Positions 30,637-41,251 of a DNA stretch of 64,000 nt are shown here, in pieces. The number at the start of each line of letters is the position of its first letter. Positions within the stretch are counted from its first letter, which is position 1. A program made the translations under genes and the position numbers. Source of the DNA: Heracleum sosnowskyi (lineage: Eukaryota > Streptophyta > Magnoliopsida > Apiales > Apiaceae). The stretch lies in contig CM061244.1 in NCBI GenBank assembly GCA_030848705.1, forward strand, positions 107,653,111 through 107,717,110, given 5' to 3'. The notes beneath the pieces are model-generated. The model worked only from the letters and a program-made list of their open reading frames with translations, made no database searches and was not told where the DNA came from.

Positions 30637-31373
30637 ACATAAGTTACCTTCTCCGGTTCACCAGGGACTAAGGGAATTGGGATTAAATCCTCAACTGGTT
30701 TCCCTCTTCTGTCCTCATTATCACTAGTATCCATGTCTTCAATGGGGAGAACCTGCCCCCCCCCCCCCCCCGATTCCATCAGGCCTTAACGCGGCTATGT
30801 AACAACTTCTGGCCATCTTTTGGTCTCCCCGTTCTTCACCAATTCCATTCCTCGTTGGGAACTTGATTTTCAGATGATAAGATGAGGCAACGGTCTTGAA
30901 CGCATGAAGACTCGTCCTTCCCAGGATTGCATTGTAGGTTGAAGTTGCCTTTATAACTATGAAGTTCAACATCTGAGTAGACGTATTCGACCCTTGCCCC
31001 ATTGTCATTGGGAGTTGGATAGTGCCTTTCACCTTTGACTCCACTCCATTGAATCCATATATGGGCATATTCGAGGGTGTCAACTGAGAGTCAGTATAGA
31101 CCATCTTGATAAAAGCATCATGGAACAAGATGTCCACTGAAGCTCCATTGTCAACCAAAACTCTCTTTTTTCAGAATTCCCTATCACAGGTACGATGACT
31201 AAGGGATCATCGTGGGGAAACTTCACTCCTTCCAAGTCAGAATCATCAAAACCTATTGATATTTCTGTTCGGGCACGTTTCGGTGCGTCTCCAACTACGG
31301 CCATTACCTCTCGGGCATAGGCTTTTCTTGAGTTTCGGGAGGACCCAGCAGCAGTTGGTCCTCCGAATATCAT
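30637..31373 (-). pseudogene. Element D protease and linker, frameshifted
   Basis: Aspartic protease region of the gypsy polyprotein. VDNGASVDILF (near 31158) holds the catalytic DNGAS, a variant of DTG/DSG seen in Tat-type elements. YNAILGRTSLHAF (about 30905) is the second conserved protease motif. A frameshift in a short T-run near 31165-31172 separates it from the upstream frame (31373-31170, IVPVIGNSEK). A run of 16 C (30756-30771) encodes polyglycine and shifts the frame again downstream. Non-functional. Confidence 0.85.
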
Positions 31374-33150
31374 GTTGATGACTGGCCCTCGGGGCTTGGG
31401 ATTTCGATCTTGATCGTTGTCCCTTCTGTCATAATCCTTCCTTTCATAGTTTCCTCTTTGACTCCCTTGATTTCCATCCTTAGTGAATTTATTGAGCTTT
31501 CGTCTTCATATCAAAAACTCGATCTCATCCTTTAGTTGTCTGCAATCATTCGTGTCGTGACCGACTTCCTTGTGGAACCGACAGAATTGGTTTTGATTCC
31601 GTTTAGACATATCAGTCCTTAGTGGCTTCAGCCATCGGAGATCCTCCACCTTTGTTATTTCCATCAGAATTTGGTTCCTGGGAGTGTTTAATCTTGCATA
31701 CTCCGTAAACTTTGTCCCAAAATTGTTCCTCTTGGGTGGAGAATCAGATCCTTTGACGTTCTGGGAAACTTTTCCTTGACGTCGTACTCCTGAGTTTCTT
31801 TTCTTTTCTTTGAATTTCCACTGCCACCAGCAGTGGGTTCATACTTTCTCATGCTTTCTTCAGCCTTGATGTACTTTTCTTCAGCATGCTCTCGGGTGGA
31901 TGTTTTGTCAATGATCTTTTGAAGTGATCATCAGTGGTTCCTTGCTGCAGAGCTATCATAGCTATTTTGTCCTCTAAGTCCGGGAGTTTCAGAGCCTCCC
32001 GAGTGAATTGGGTGATATAATCCCTTAAAACTTCATTCTTTCCTTGCTGGATTCCCATGAGTGATGCAGAATTTTTCTCGTGCACCCTTCCACTAACAAA
32101 TTGATTGATGAATGCTTTGCTTAGTTCCTTAAAAGACCCAATGGAATTGGGAGGTAGACGGCTATACCAACGTTGGGCCATGCCTGCCAAGGTTTGTGGA
32201 AACGCCCTACACTTGACCGCATCATTGGTTGGCTGCAACAACAGTGCATTAGAAAAGGTTCTTACATGATTTGCGGGATCCCCCGTTCCATCATAAGCTT
32301 TGATCGTTGGCATCTTAAATTTCCTGGATATGTTAGCTTTCATGATGTCTTGAGTAAACGGTGGTGTAGGATCATCAGGATCTCCTAGGGGCAACAAAAC
32401 ACTAGGATCACCCCTTGGGGCTTCAGCCCTCTTGGTTCTTCTCGGTGTTGGGTCCAGGTTGATTATCAGGACTCTTCCAGTTGCTTGGTTTTGTGCTTTT
32501 GCGGCCTCCTGCTCTGCTAGTAATTTCTTGAGCCTTGCAGCATCTGCCTCATGGGCCGCAATTCTTTCCTTAGTAGTTTGGGGTTGTTCCCGATTTGTTT
32601 GGGAAGAACGTCTCCTCCTTGGGGCAACATCCCTCTCTTCTCTAGTTCAATAATTCTCGTCCTCGGTATAGGGACCTGAGTAATCTTGAATCAAAGGGGT
32701 CCGTCGAGTTTGAGTTCGTTGATTTTGGGGTCCCAGACCTTGTATGTAAGGAGGAACATATGCCTCATGGTAAGTGGGATTGAGACCACTACCGCCCGCC
32801 ATGGGTCGATGGGGCATGCCATAGCTTGGCATCCCAAGAGTTTGAGTTGCGTATTGGGGAAAATCCGTAGTATGGAGTTGAAGGCCACTTGGTGCATTCA
32901 TGAGCAGTGGGGAGATTGGTTGCTGGAGAGTGGTCTCTTGTGGATTATATCTATGAACGACCATTTGCAGGGGATTCGTTCCTTTAACCGAAATTGGGAT
33001 TTTCGGTCCTTGAGTGGTGGTGAGGGGGATATTCGCCCCTTGAATTCCAGTAGTTGGCGGTGGTTGATTTCCTTGAGTGCCAGCCTCAGAGGTGATAGGA
33101 AGCTCCTCAGAAGTTTGAGTATCTCGAGTTGTTCTTCGTGTGTTTGCCAT
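31374..33150 (-). pseudogene. gag: Element D gag with nonsense and frameshift lesions
   Basis: Starts at ATG 33150 (MANTRRTTRDTQ), 15 bp after the primer site. An in-frame TGA at 32647-32649 interrupts the N-terminal part, after which the same frame continues. The retrotransposon gag domain (KMPTIKAYDGTGDPANHVRTF ... RWYSRLPPNSI ... RDYITQF) covers about 32330-31920. A frameshift near 31850-31890 follows. A CX2HX4GHX4C finger (CRFHKEVGHDTNDC) lies near 31540-31590, with another in-frame stop near 31500. Capsid protein remnant, not functional. Confidence 0.85.
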
Positions 33151-33165
33151 GGTTGATGTTGTCTT

Positions 33166-33181
33166 CCCACAGACGGCGCCA
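33166..33181 (-). other. Primer-binding site of element D
   Basis: On the minus strand TGGCGCCGTCTGTGGG begins 2 bp after the LTR end. The TGGCGCC start matches tRNAs ending GGCGCCA, as in many plant gypsy elements; I cannot assign the exact tRNA. Confidence 0.75.
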
Positions 33182-33183
33182 AA

Positions 33184-33924
33184 TGTTATGGAATAAAATC
33201 TAGGGTGTATTTAATACATATATTTATTGCTAGGGTTTGGGAGATTCGAGCTTTAATGGCTGCTCTTGTTGTCGGGGACTTACTCGGTCCTAACAAGATG
33301 CCTACGTATCTCTAGTGTTTAGAGAATCAAGCCAATAAAAACGTAGTTCTTGGTGTTGCCCTCGGGGCTATGGCGGCAGGGGCACACCAAGGACGTAGTG
33401 ACTTGTATGTCCTTATTCGAGGATGAAGTCTAAAACGTTGTAGATGACGTATGGAGCTGTGTCCAAAACGTAGTTCTGAGATGAGGGGTCAGACCCTTTA
33501 TATAGGCGTTTAAAAGCCTAATGGATAAGTATTGATTTCTTTGAAGGATAAGTCTTATCCTTGACGGTGGATAAGTATTGACTTTCTTAAATGATAAGTC
33601 TTATCCTTGACGGTGGATAAGTATTGACTTTCTTGAAGGATAAGTCTTATCATTCACAGTGGATAAGGATAAATTCTAGATCCTTCCTTGTAGGAGTTGT
33701 TTCCATATCATAACGGACTTGTATTGAAACAAGCCCACTTGTATTAGAACAAGCATGTATTGGACGTCTCCTAATACAAGTTGTACTTCTAGCCCAAATA
33801 TTAATTACGAAATTAATATTTAATTAGAGTTTCGGGCCTTATTAATGGGTCTTATTTATGGACCATCTAGGTTTAATTAATGCAATATTAATTATGTCTT
33901 TAGGATTATTTTTAACCCATATCA
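33184..33924 (-). repeat. 5' LTR of element D (741 bp)
   Basis: On the minus strand it runs from TGATATGG to CCATAACA, an 8-bp imperfect terminal inverted repeat. CTATATAAAGG at 33495-33505 (minus strand) is a TATA box. Three near-copies of a GATAAGTCTTATCC-type word with TGACGGTGGATAAGTATTGA lie at 33530-33665. The right boundary is set by the inverted repeat alone because the other LTR is outside the window. Confidence 0.75.
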
Positions 33925-35156
33925 ATGTTGTATCTTGATTTCTAAAAATCATATTTGATCTTTTTACGACACACACGAAACTCACAAAACAATCTTTAAT
34001 TTATTGATGATTTAACAATTATTTTCCAATTAAAACTATCTTCAACTGAAGAGAAAAGAGAAAAAAAAGTGATGAATTTTTACATTAACAATTCTTCAAC
34101 TTAGAATATTTATTTATATTTGATTTAAATTATCAAAATACTCTTTTTGGTATTTGAATATAGTTTTACTAAAAATCAATTACACTTTTTAATATTACAT
34201 CTAACGGTTTTCATCTATCTATTTTAACATCTAACAAAATAATATTTAATTTAGACATGGTTTAACAATAATTAAAATTACCCCAAAACTAAGACCATCT
34301 TCAATCCATAACACTATAATAGTGTAACTTTTACACTATTTTAGTGTGAAAATTATACTATCCACAAAAGTAACTCCAAACTATTTACGCTATATCTTGC
34401 ACTAAATGTCGAAAAGAAGATATGATATTTTCACTTTCCAAAAGCAAGTACTTCGTTGGGATAAAACAAGAAATAGATAGGGCATGAGAGGAATAAATTT
34501 GTAATTGTTAACAAACACAAGGGCAATATAGATTATGAAAAACGTCAAATTTGGTGTAAAATTTACACCAAATCTACTTTTGACACCAAATTTGGTTCCA
34601 CACTATTCATTTGGTGTAATTTTTACATCATTATAGTGTTGCATTGGAGTGACTCTAACACTATAAGTTACAGTGTAACAGCGTTATAGTGTTGCATTAG
34701 AGTTGCTCTAAAGAGATATGAAATTGAAAAGCTTTACGCTGATAATTATATTGGATTTAGAAAATTTTCATTTATTTGGTTTAAATTATCAAAATATATT
34801 TTTAATATAATTTAACTAACAACCCAAATACATTTTTTCATATTCGGTCCAATGATTCTCATTTATCTATTTTAAGATCGAACGATCCTTATATTTTTAT
34901 ATGTAATAGGAATTGAATATTAGTATTAATGGAACTGATTTTTTAATTAAGTTATAATTACTTCTAATCCAGTTATAATATTAATACTTCCATTTTTGAC
35001 TTATTTTCTTTTTAGATAATAATTTCTATTTTTATATGATATAATTTTGATCGATTATTTTTAAATATATTAGATCCAACGGTTGAGATTATTTTGACGG
35101 TACTTAGGACCAGAGTACCAGGACCAGAGTTTTTGATAAGATCCCTCTTATGTTTA
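33925..35156 (-). repeat. Diverged Helitron-like repeat copy with embedded MITE, no genes
   Basis: AT-rich, no ORF of interest. Much of it (CACACACGAAACTCACAAAA, ATCTAACGGTTTTCATCTATC, GAGATTATTTTGACGGTAC, CAGAGTTTTTGATAAGAT) recurs in the same order in 35640-36300, so it is an older relative of the Helitron that follows. A MITE-like block (34291-34712) has imperfect terminal inverted repeats built around CACTATAA. Confidence 0.5.
34291..34712. mobile_element. MITE with imperfect inverted ends (~420 bp)
   Basis: The left end AAGACCATCTTCAATCCATA followed by ACACTATAA mirrors the right end TTATAGTGTTGCATTAGAGT followed by TGCTCTA at roughly 70% by eye. Internal repeats of ACACTATAATAGTGTAA and TTTGGTGTAAAATTTACACC form further palindromes. 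The class is uncertain and no clean target duplication was identified. Confidence 0.5.
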
Positions 35157-36321
35157 CTAGCTTATAACCCGTGCAATGCACAGTTGTTTTTTAAATTTTA
35201 TAGTTATATGAATTAACAAAATTATTTTAAATTTAATGATGATCATGTCATTATCATTCGACTGAAATTACTTAGGAACCTGAATATATTATGAATTTTT
35301 ACAATGACAATTCTATTCAACTTAAAAAACCTACTCATTTTTTGTTTATATTATAAAATTCACTTTTTAGTATTTGATGATAATTCTAATAACAATCAAA
35401 TACACTTTTTAATATTAAATGTAACGGTTCTTATTTATCTATTTTAAAATCAATGGTCCTTATTATTTTGACGGTACATGGATCAAAGTTTTGGATAAGA
35501 TCACATGCAATGCAGTGCTCTTTTTCTAATATATATATTAATCTTAATTTGTATTTTTCTTAATATTTTTATGTTATTATTTTTTGGACTTTATTTATTA
35601 GAATTTGGAAGCTCAATTAACTATTTGTACTGTATCATGAGTTCTAAAAATCAGATTTGAACGTTTTACGGCACACACAAAACTCACAAAATAATACTTA
35701 ATTTAGTGATTGTTTAACAATTCTTTTTCAATTGAAAATTCCCATAATATTTTTTTAGTATTTGAATTTAGTTCTACTAATAACTAAATACATTTTTTAA
35801 TATTACATCCAACGGTTTTCATCTATCGATTTTAAGATCTAAGAAAATAATCTTTAATTTAGTGATGTTGTAACAATTTTTTTACAATTAAAGCTACACC
35901 AAAACTAAAGATAGAAGAAGTGGAAATTTTTACTTTAAGAATTTTATTCGATTTAAGAAATTTTCATGTATTTGGTTTAAATTATCAAGATATTTTTTTT
36001 AATTTTTAATATAATTCAACCAACAACCAAATACACTTTTTCATATTTGATCTAACGATTCTTATCTATCTATTTTAAAATTTAATAATCCTTATTATTT
36101 TTATATGTAGTAGTTATAATTACTTCAAATCCAATTCTAATACTAATAATTCCACCTTTAACTTGTATCCTTTTTAGAATATATTCTATTTTTATATGGT
36201 ATAATTTTGATCGTCTATTTTTAAAAATATTAGATCCAACAATTGAGATTGTTTTGGCGGTAGTATCAAACTAGATCAGAGTTTTTGATAAGATATCACT
36301 TACCCTTATTATATATAAGGA
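35157..36321 (-). mobile_element. Non-autonomous Helitron (minus strand, ~1.17 kb)
   Basis: Read on the minus strand it begins TCCTTATATATAATAAGGG after a host A. It ends with a short hairpin (CTGTGC-ATT-GCACGG), then GTTATAAG and terminal CTAG followed by host T. A|TC...CTAG|T is the Helitron hallmark. There is no replication/helicase ORF. A second, degraded end-like word (CATGCAATGCAGTGC) occurs at about 35500. Confidence 0.6.
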
Positions 36322-37201
36322 TGTAATTTAATTATATATAAAGATATAATAGCATGAAACATGTCAATACTTCATGTATTACTAAATAGTCATATAATAT
36401 TTACAATAAGCCTCTTTCGTAAACACTTTTTTTGACAATATCGTAGTTGTTAATGGAGATATTATCAAAAATACTATTTTTTTTTTACAATTGTATCATC
36501 TTCTGAAAATATTTACAAAAATACGGTCTACAACCAGATACAACCTAAAAATATTTGCAAAATTACAGTCTGCAACCAAAGCAATCAAATACAACCTTTT
36601 TAAACAAATTATACGTAGATATTTTATTGAAAACGGGCGAATTCAACTGATACCACGTCAATCCTTTCTTAGTTGATCCTCTTCAAAACCGTCGTTATCG
36701 TCTCACTAGTAAGTATAAAATGTATGAACATCTGTGTATATGTATTTATTATTTTTTGTAATTTGATTGGTAATTTCTTTATTTCAAGACTACAAAGATA
36801 AGTTTTTGTAATTATTGTATTATATGTCAAGAATACAAAATAAATTTGAAAATCATGTAATTTATTTATTTAGAGTAATGTTAATGTGTTATCTGTTAAA
36901 TTTTTTAACAATGAAAGAGCGACTCATTGGGAGGAAACATTTTCAGAGGAAAGACGGTTTATTAAGAGCATCATATTATATGTTAGAATAAAATGTTGAT
37001 GTTATATTATGGATTTAAAATTTTAGTTGAAATCTAAATTTTCAAAAATTAATTAAAAGGTAATCAATATAATAATATTTGATATATTTTTAAATATGAA
37101 AATATTAAACAATTACATTTTTAATATTTATTCAGAATTTTTGTGAATGATCAACACGACACAGAAGATTCAAAATAAAAACTTGTGTTATAAATATTAT
37201 C
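36322..37201. other. AT-rich intergenic stretch, nothing recognisable
   Basis: No conserved ORF, RNA or repeat end seen. A 61-codon plus-strand ORF at 36491-36676 has no recognisable content. Confidence 0.6.
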
Positions 37202-37756
37202 GGGTTAAATATCAAATTGGTCCTTGAAGTGAAAACCAAATATCACTTTCATCACTCATCTTAACGGGTTATCACGTCAATCACTAAAGTCATCATAAAT
37301 ATCAAACGGATACCTCTAAATATGTGTTCGAAAAGTAAAAATAATTTATATCGAGTTCTACACATATTTCTTGAATGCTACCGGAACCAAATGAAAAGTT
37401 GTGAACTCTAGTATTTAAGATATTATATTTAGATTTTAAAAAATTTATTTACTATTTATTTTTAATTTTATAGTTATTTACTTTGATTTAATTAAAAATA
37501 AATAGTAAGTGAATTTTTTAAAATCTGAATATATTATCTGAAATACTAGAATTCATAACTTTTCATTTGGTTGCAGTAGTATTGAAGAAATATGTGTAGA
37601 AGTCGTGAAAAGTTATTTTTACTTTCCGAACAGATATTTAAAGTTATATGTTTGATGTTTTATGATGACTATAGTGATTGAAACGATACCCCGTTGAAAT
37701 TAGTGATGAAAGTGATATATGGTCTTCATTTCAGTGACCAATTTGATATTTAACCC
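37202..37756. mobile_element. Foldback MITE with long terminal inverted repeats (555 bp)
   Basis: The ends are perfect inverted copies over 21 bp (GGGTTAAATATCAAATTGGTC ... its complement). Similarity continues inward through CACTTTCATCACT for more than 50 bp. The interior continues as an imperfect palindrome (ATTTACTATTTATTTTTAATT against AATTAAAAATAAATAGTAA). Flanks AATATTATC and TATCTTATC resemble a degraded 9-bp duplication, which would fit a Mutator-like MITE. It is non-coding. Confidence 0.8.
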
Positions 37757-38916
37757 TATCTTATCATTTATTTAATTTAAAAATATATTTCGTAGAATGT
37801 TTTCAAATATTTAGAGAAATTATTATAAAGCCGCTGCGAAACGCGGCTCAGTAAACTACGTATATAACCCAATTCTAAAGATTTTCTATTTAAGTGTTTG
37901 ATTTTTCTATTTAAATGTTTGATTTCATTTTGAGTTTTTTTTTTAATTTCAACACTACCCGTGAAACAATTTCATTCATTTTTGTGTCCCACCCATTATA
38001 TTAAATTTGCACTTTAACAACAAAATAATTTATATAACACAAGAAAGTTTGTTTTGGTATTCAAAATAATTTTGAAGACTATGTAATAAACTAAATTAGT
38101 AAATAAATTGAAAATGCCTAAATATAATATTGTAGCGCCTTTGAATAAATATAGATTAGAACAGGTGAATAACACCAGAATAAATCAAGTGATACAAATA
38201 AAAATATAACTTGCTTAGTCATATTTCACTGATAAATTTTAAGGTTGTGACATATATACTAATATTTTTTGTTTTATATAGAAAATGAGGCAAATGTTAA
38301 GTTATTTTTTTATATAATGAAAGCAACATCATGTTTTGCATTTTTGTGCATTTTTGAAGATTGATATGCTCTGTTACAGCTAAAATGAGAGAGACGTGCA
38401 ACCAAATAATATAACTGATGCGTAATTTAGTGGCTTAACAATCTCTTTACTTTCATAAGTTCATTTTGCTTTTGTGACGTAAAATATTTGTCTAATTTTA
38501 AATTTAACTTTTAACCCAAATAAACAAACAAACGAATTTCTATCACATGAGATGTCTCAGCTAATGGTCAAATCATATTCAATATTTGTAGCACATGCAG
38601 TATCGTAATCTAAAATTATTAAACTTTGAGTTCTAATGAAATAAACTCACAAAATTAAGCGATTGTTAATGGAATAACGTGGTACAAGTTCCCTGTTTGG
38701 AACAAGGTCGCAGATCTCTCTATAACCAGGCCGGTGCAGAAATTAATGCATTGTTAACTTCTTAGTCAAACAGAGTACAACAATTTACAGACTAAAAATA
38801 TTTTTTAACTTTACATTTTAATATAAATGATTGTTTTTTTTATAAAAACTAAACAAAGGGAAATAATTATTAATTTCGCAAAAAAACTTGAATCAGCCCA
38901 ATTCCTTCACTGTGTT
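37757..38916. other. AT-rich intergenic stretch
   Basis: No gene or complete element recognised. A short GC-rich hairpin (GCCGCTGCGAAACGCGGC) stands alone at about 37831-37848 in AT-rich DNA. Confidence 0.5.
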
Positions 38917-39557
38917 CAGGGCTGTAAATTTATCCGGACTATCCGGTATCTCGGCTTATATTTGGCTTAAAAATATGATATGAGTCTCAGATTTGTTTTG
39001 TAAACGATCCAAAACTAACGAAAAAATTAAACTCGAATAAAATATGATCCCGGATATGAGCATTCATATACCTGCTCAGATTAAGTCTCATATTATTTTT
39101 AATAAAATGATTCTACTCGAATATGTCTTATGATCCTTATTCGGTTTAAACCCGAATATGAATTATATTTTTAGTTCAATACATTTCTAATTAAATAGCA
39201 TATTATAATTTCTTAATATCATTTAAAATTTTAAAATTTCATAAAATACGACTTATCCACCTAATTAATTATCATCATATACTTAATAGATCATTTATTT
39301 AAGTTTTCAATTCATGATTATTATATTTTTATAATATTATATTTATTTTAGAATAAATAATTATTTATATAGTTCAAATAAAAATGATACCCGGTGTTAG
39401 TGGATTATATTTGACTCGTATTCGATAGATCACAATCTATTCAGTTAGAAAAAAAATACGGTACTACCTCATATTCGGTTCAGATCCGAACCTCAATATT
39501 TGGGAATCGATTTAGATCCGGATAAAATGATCCTAGATCCAAATCTGGACACCCCTA
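38917..39557. mobile_element. hAT-like non-autonomous element (641 bp)
   Basis: Flanked by a near-perfect 8-bp target duplication (ACTGTGTT 38909-38916, ACTATGTT 39558-39565). The ends CAGGGCTGT and, reversed, TAGGGGTGT are the usual hAT-type termini. Subterminal ATCCGGA words occur in both orientations. There is no transposase ORF. Confidence 0.75.
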
Positions 39558-39565
39558 ACTATGTT

Positions 39566-41251
39566 CCAGAAATAAAGAAAGAAAAGAATTGAAAATAGAC
39601 CATTTTCCCTTCTCTCCAAATTTTTTCAAAAGAAGAAAGAAAATATTGAAAACATATATATAAGAAACTTCTTTCCAAATCTTTAGAAATCATTTCTTTT
39701 CTTTTTTTAAAAAGTATTCAGGAACAAGTTAAAGAAATCAAAGCTCTCACTTTCTTTTCTTTCAAAAAAAAGTTTCTGGAACATAATGTTCGTAAGAGCA
39801 TGTGACCAATTTTCCTCTACCATCTGATTCCGACTTATGGATTATTTGATAATGGATGAATGCTAGGATATGAACTGGACCGTTCATATGATTGTTATTC
39901 AGGTTGTTTGCTTGTTTCTTTTTAATCTGGACGACTCCTAAATTATTCTGGACGAATGGACCTTTATTTTTTGGCTTAACCATTCAAATAATGTGTATCC
40001 ACTATTAACTGCCATAGGTTCTATTTATTATTATTACATAATTCAAAATTTAGTTTTTTTTTATTTTTTCTAACAAAATTCCCTCGGTTTCTAAAAATAA
40101 TGCGAGTAATTATTTTTTTCAACTAAAACATGTTATTTTTTCCTACTAAAACCTCTAATTTTTCAAAAATATAATGAACAACACTTACTTATTTATTTTA
40201 AAATCTATTTTAATATTTTTAATTATTAAAATTTTTTTACTTATTTTAACATGCCTACTTATTATTTTTAACAAATACAAATAATAAAATATCAAAACAT
40301 AAATAATAAAGTATCAAAACGTAAATAATAAAGTAACAAGTATTAAAACATTAATAATAACATAACAAATATTAAATAATTTTAAGTTCAAAATTTGTCA
40401 TTCAGAAAATTACATCTAAAATTTATCAAACAACATCATTCATTCATTCACTCATCCAAATATTTTAATCGTTCAGAAATACGATTCAAATTTGACAAAT
40501 AACGCCTTATTCGTAAGACTGAATGTGAACTCAAAAACCTGATGATGCTATCGGGTGTTCACATCTTTAAATTTTTCGCCGTGCTTAAAATTTATGTCTG
40601 CAACTTTTTCATGTAAACTGAAAATAAACTCTTCCCAGTCATCATAATTCATAACTAAGCAATTCAAACAAAAGTTATAAATATTCTGAATAGAAATTGC
40701 AAACATCACTATCAAAATAATGCAGCAATTGTCTTTCTTGATTTATTTCTGCTCATCGGCCATCTGAACTCCCCCAAATATTTCAACTTTAAGATGTCTA
40801 TCAAGACCTGCAAAAAAACTGAAAATATCAAAACCGGGAAAACAGTCGCCAATTTTTATTGATTCAAAGACAGTTACATAAAGATGAATTTTTATGGATT
40901 CAAAGACAGTTACATAAAGATGACATTAGCCAATTCTGAGATTTTAATATTCATTAATAGATCTGAATTTCAATATAGCTCATATTCCAGCCCCATCATA
41001 TTAATAATGTTGCACTTCAACTTATATGTGTTCAGTTATCCAGCCCAAGTAATGAGCTAAATAACCCAGAGCATAACCCAGAGCTTTTACACTTAGGGAG
41101 CACTCCCCATCCTCACTACACAAATAGCCCAATCAGTCTTATTTTGCCATTTTCAAAAATTATCAGTAATTTGAATCCATAGTGAAAATGTTGATTAAAC
41201 ATAGGATAAACACTAGCCTTTATAGTATAGTAGATGAACTTACATTTAGAC
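39566..41251. other. Intergenic stretch downstream of ICDH, with a short direct repeat
   Basis: AT-rich. A unit of about 35 bp (TGATTCAAAGACAGTTACAT followed by AAAGATGA) occurs twice in tandem at 40853-40923. On the minus strand about 40680-40540 reads for some 35 codons without a stop in a plausible protein style, but I recognise no family. The ICDH 3' UTR presumably occupies the right-hand end; no poly(A) site is assigned. Confidence 0.5.

Larger units (their letters stand above)
29472..33924 (-). mobile_element. Decayed Ty3/gypsy (Tat/Ogre-like) element D, 5' half
   Basis: Minus-strand gypsy element: 5' LTR (33184-33924), primer site, gag, protease and reverse transcriptase start, cut at 29472 by element C. 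RNase H, integrase and the 3' LTR should lie left of C, outside the window. It holds solo LTR E. Stops and frameshifts show it is old. The reverse transcriptase sequence style (MPGIDP, LVMAFGLKNAGETYQRL, YVDDMLVKS) and the CX2HX4GHX4C-type finger suggest the non-chromovirus Tat/Ogre branch. Confidence 0.88.

Noticed and set aside
32173..33156. Plus-strand ORFs of 70-156 codons over D gag
   Set aside because: They lie opposite the recognisable minus-strand gag and show no protein family features.
36491..36676. 61-codon ORF in AT-rich DNA
   Set aside because: Low complexity (K/I/R/T-rich), no context, and the length is expected by chance.
37831..37848. GC-rich hairpin as a Helitron 3' end
   Set aside because: The bases after the stem do not reach a CTRR terminus at the expected distance on either strand, and no matching 5' end was found.
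39762..39983. 73-codon minus-strand ORF downstream of ICDH
   Set aside because: No family resemblance and no splice context.
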